Program-made: the position numbers and the translations under genes
Notes under the pieces: model-generated
Told to the model about the DNA's origin: nothing
What the model saw: the letters and a program-made list of their open reading frames with translations, nothing else
Databases searched by the model: none
Origin: Cryomorphaceae bacterium
Lineage (GTDB): Bacteria; Bacteroidota; Bacteroidia; Flavobacteriales_D; Crocinitomicaceae
DNA length: 6,575 bases
Assembly: GCA_027485365.1 (NCBI GenBank)
Contig: JAIXRD010000189.1
Span: 1-6,575, forward strand
Direction: 5' to 3'
Part shown: piece after piece, positions 6,148 through 6,575 of the stretch
Position numbering within the stretch: the stretch's first letter is position 1
Layout: each line of letters begins with the position of its first letter

Positions 6148-6575
6148 TGCAAGGTTTCATCGTCACAACTCCAAACATAGCAACCTTTCATGCCTCGGGT
6201 CATCAAAGTTCTATAGGTGTTTTTTATAATGAGCTCCGACATTTTGTGGCCTTGGTGTGGGTTGTTTTTTAGGAGTGATTTAATACCATGAATGCTTTTA
6301 TCGCTTGACGCCCTGGCCAAAGGTTGACATACCCATTTTCCATCCCGAATTACTAGATCTGGGCCCATGATTACACCTATATAATCTACTTCTAAACCTT
6401 GACAAGTATGGATGCAACCTATTTGTTCGACGGAGTCAGGACTAATTATCCATAACATGCCATCCTGCGTGAGGTTCCATTGTTTAGCGAAGTTATGTTC
6501 TGGGAAGATAATATCTTGTGCTTTTTTATCATTTTTAGAATTCCATGGCCAGCAATACCCTGCCACCATCCTTGC
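6120..6575 (-). CDS. DUF2075 / Schlafen-type helicase-like protein, C-terminal part, cut by right edge
   Basis: C-terminal 151 residues of a DUF2075-domain protein. The frame stays open to the right edge (Ala-Arg precede the Met at 6569), so that ATG is internal and the Walker A/B half is missing. Family signatures seen are ARMVAGYCWPW (residues -2 to 9), IGCIHTCQGLEVDYIGVIMG (50-69), corresponding to SF1 motif V, and NTYRTLMTRGMKGCYVW (117-133), the motif VI equivalent with the family's TRGMKG arginine. DUF2075 proteins are P-loop NTPases related to the helicase-like domain of Schlafen proteins. In bacteria they are often several hundred residues long, sometimes with an N-terminal nuclease domain, and their biochemical role is poorly defined. 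Here it is the first visible gene of a minus-strand set and overlaps the small ORF by 28 nt. Family assignment is confident from these motifs; its N-terminal domain cannot be seen. Confidence 0.9.
   Translation of the reverse strand, partial: ARMVAGYCWPWNSKNDKKAQDIIFPEHNFAKQWNLTQDGMLWIISPDSVEQIGCIHTCQGLEVDYIGVIMGPDLVIRDGKWVCQPLARASSDKSIHGIKSLLKNNPHQGHKMSELIIKNTYRTLMTRGMKGCYVWSCDDETLQWLTQRTIS

Noticed and set aside
6120..6150. Frameshift splitting one gene into the DUF2075 fragment and the small ORF
   Set aside because: The DUF2075 part ends shortly after its last expected motif, as complete family members do, and the small ORF has no helicase-like sequence; a separate overlapping gene is simpler.
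6567..6569. ATG near the right edge as start of the DUF2075 gene
   Set aside because: The frame continues to the edge with Ala-Arg, matching the family's ARMVAGYCWPW motif, so this Met is internal.
1..6575. tRNA or rRNA genes, CRISPR arrays, insertion sequences
   Set aside because: No regularly spaced repeats, transposase motifs or structured RNA candidates were seen; intergenic space is limited to gaps of 90, 25 and 84 nt.

Overview
The window is AT-rich, has no strong Shine-Dalgarno sites ahead of its genes, and carries protein families frequent in Bacteroidetes. These include a SF1 helicase paired with a TPR/OB-fold protein, a DUF2075 protein, and a DnaQ-type exonuclease with the 'KWPKLEELH...AHDALADIQAT' core. 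A Bacteroidetes chromosome or large mobile element is the best guess. It is an inference from protein style and composition, not from a marker gene.

Layout. On the plus strand, 2-1765 is the C-terminal part of a RecD/Dda-like SF1 helicase whose Walker A region lies off the left edge. It overlaps by 11 nt a gene (1755-3251) for a helical, TPR-like protein with two C-terminal OB-like domains. After a 90-nt gap, 3342-3947 encodes a small Pol-beta-type nucleotidyltransferase resembling phage proteins. On the minus strand, read from the right edge inward, there is the C-terminal part of a DUF2075 helicase-like protein (6120-6575). It overlaps by 28 nt an unrecognised 116-codon ORF (5797-6147), followed after 84 nt by a 579-aa DnaQ/DEDDh exonuclease (3973-5712). 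The two gene sets converge with only 25 nt between their stop codons. There is no gene-free stretch over 300 bases.

How the genes may fit together. Every recognisable product is a nucleic-acid enzyme or nucleic-acid-binding protein: two helicase-like ATPases, an exonuclease, a nucleotidyltransferase and an OB-fold protein. No housekeeping or metabolic gene is visible. This fits an accessory DNA-processing or defence region, but the sequence does not prove a single system.

The most unusual observation is in the exonuclease. After the DEDDh domain it carries two diverged tandem copies of an unrecognised beta-rich module, and it ends exactly in DDDIPF. That is the same tip that bacterial single-stranded DNA-binding protein (SSB) uses to recruit its partner proteins. 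An exonuclease with a built-in SSB tail would be a notable architecture.
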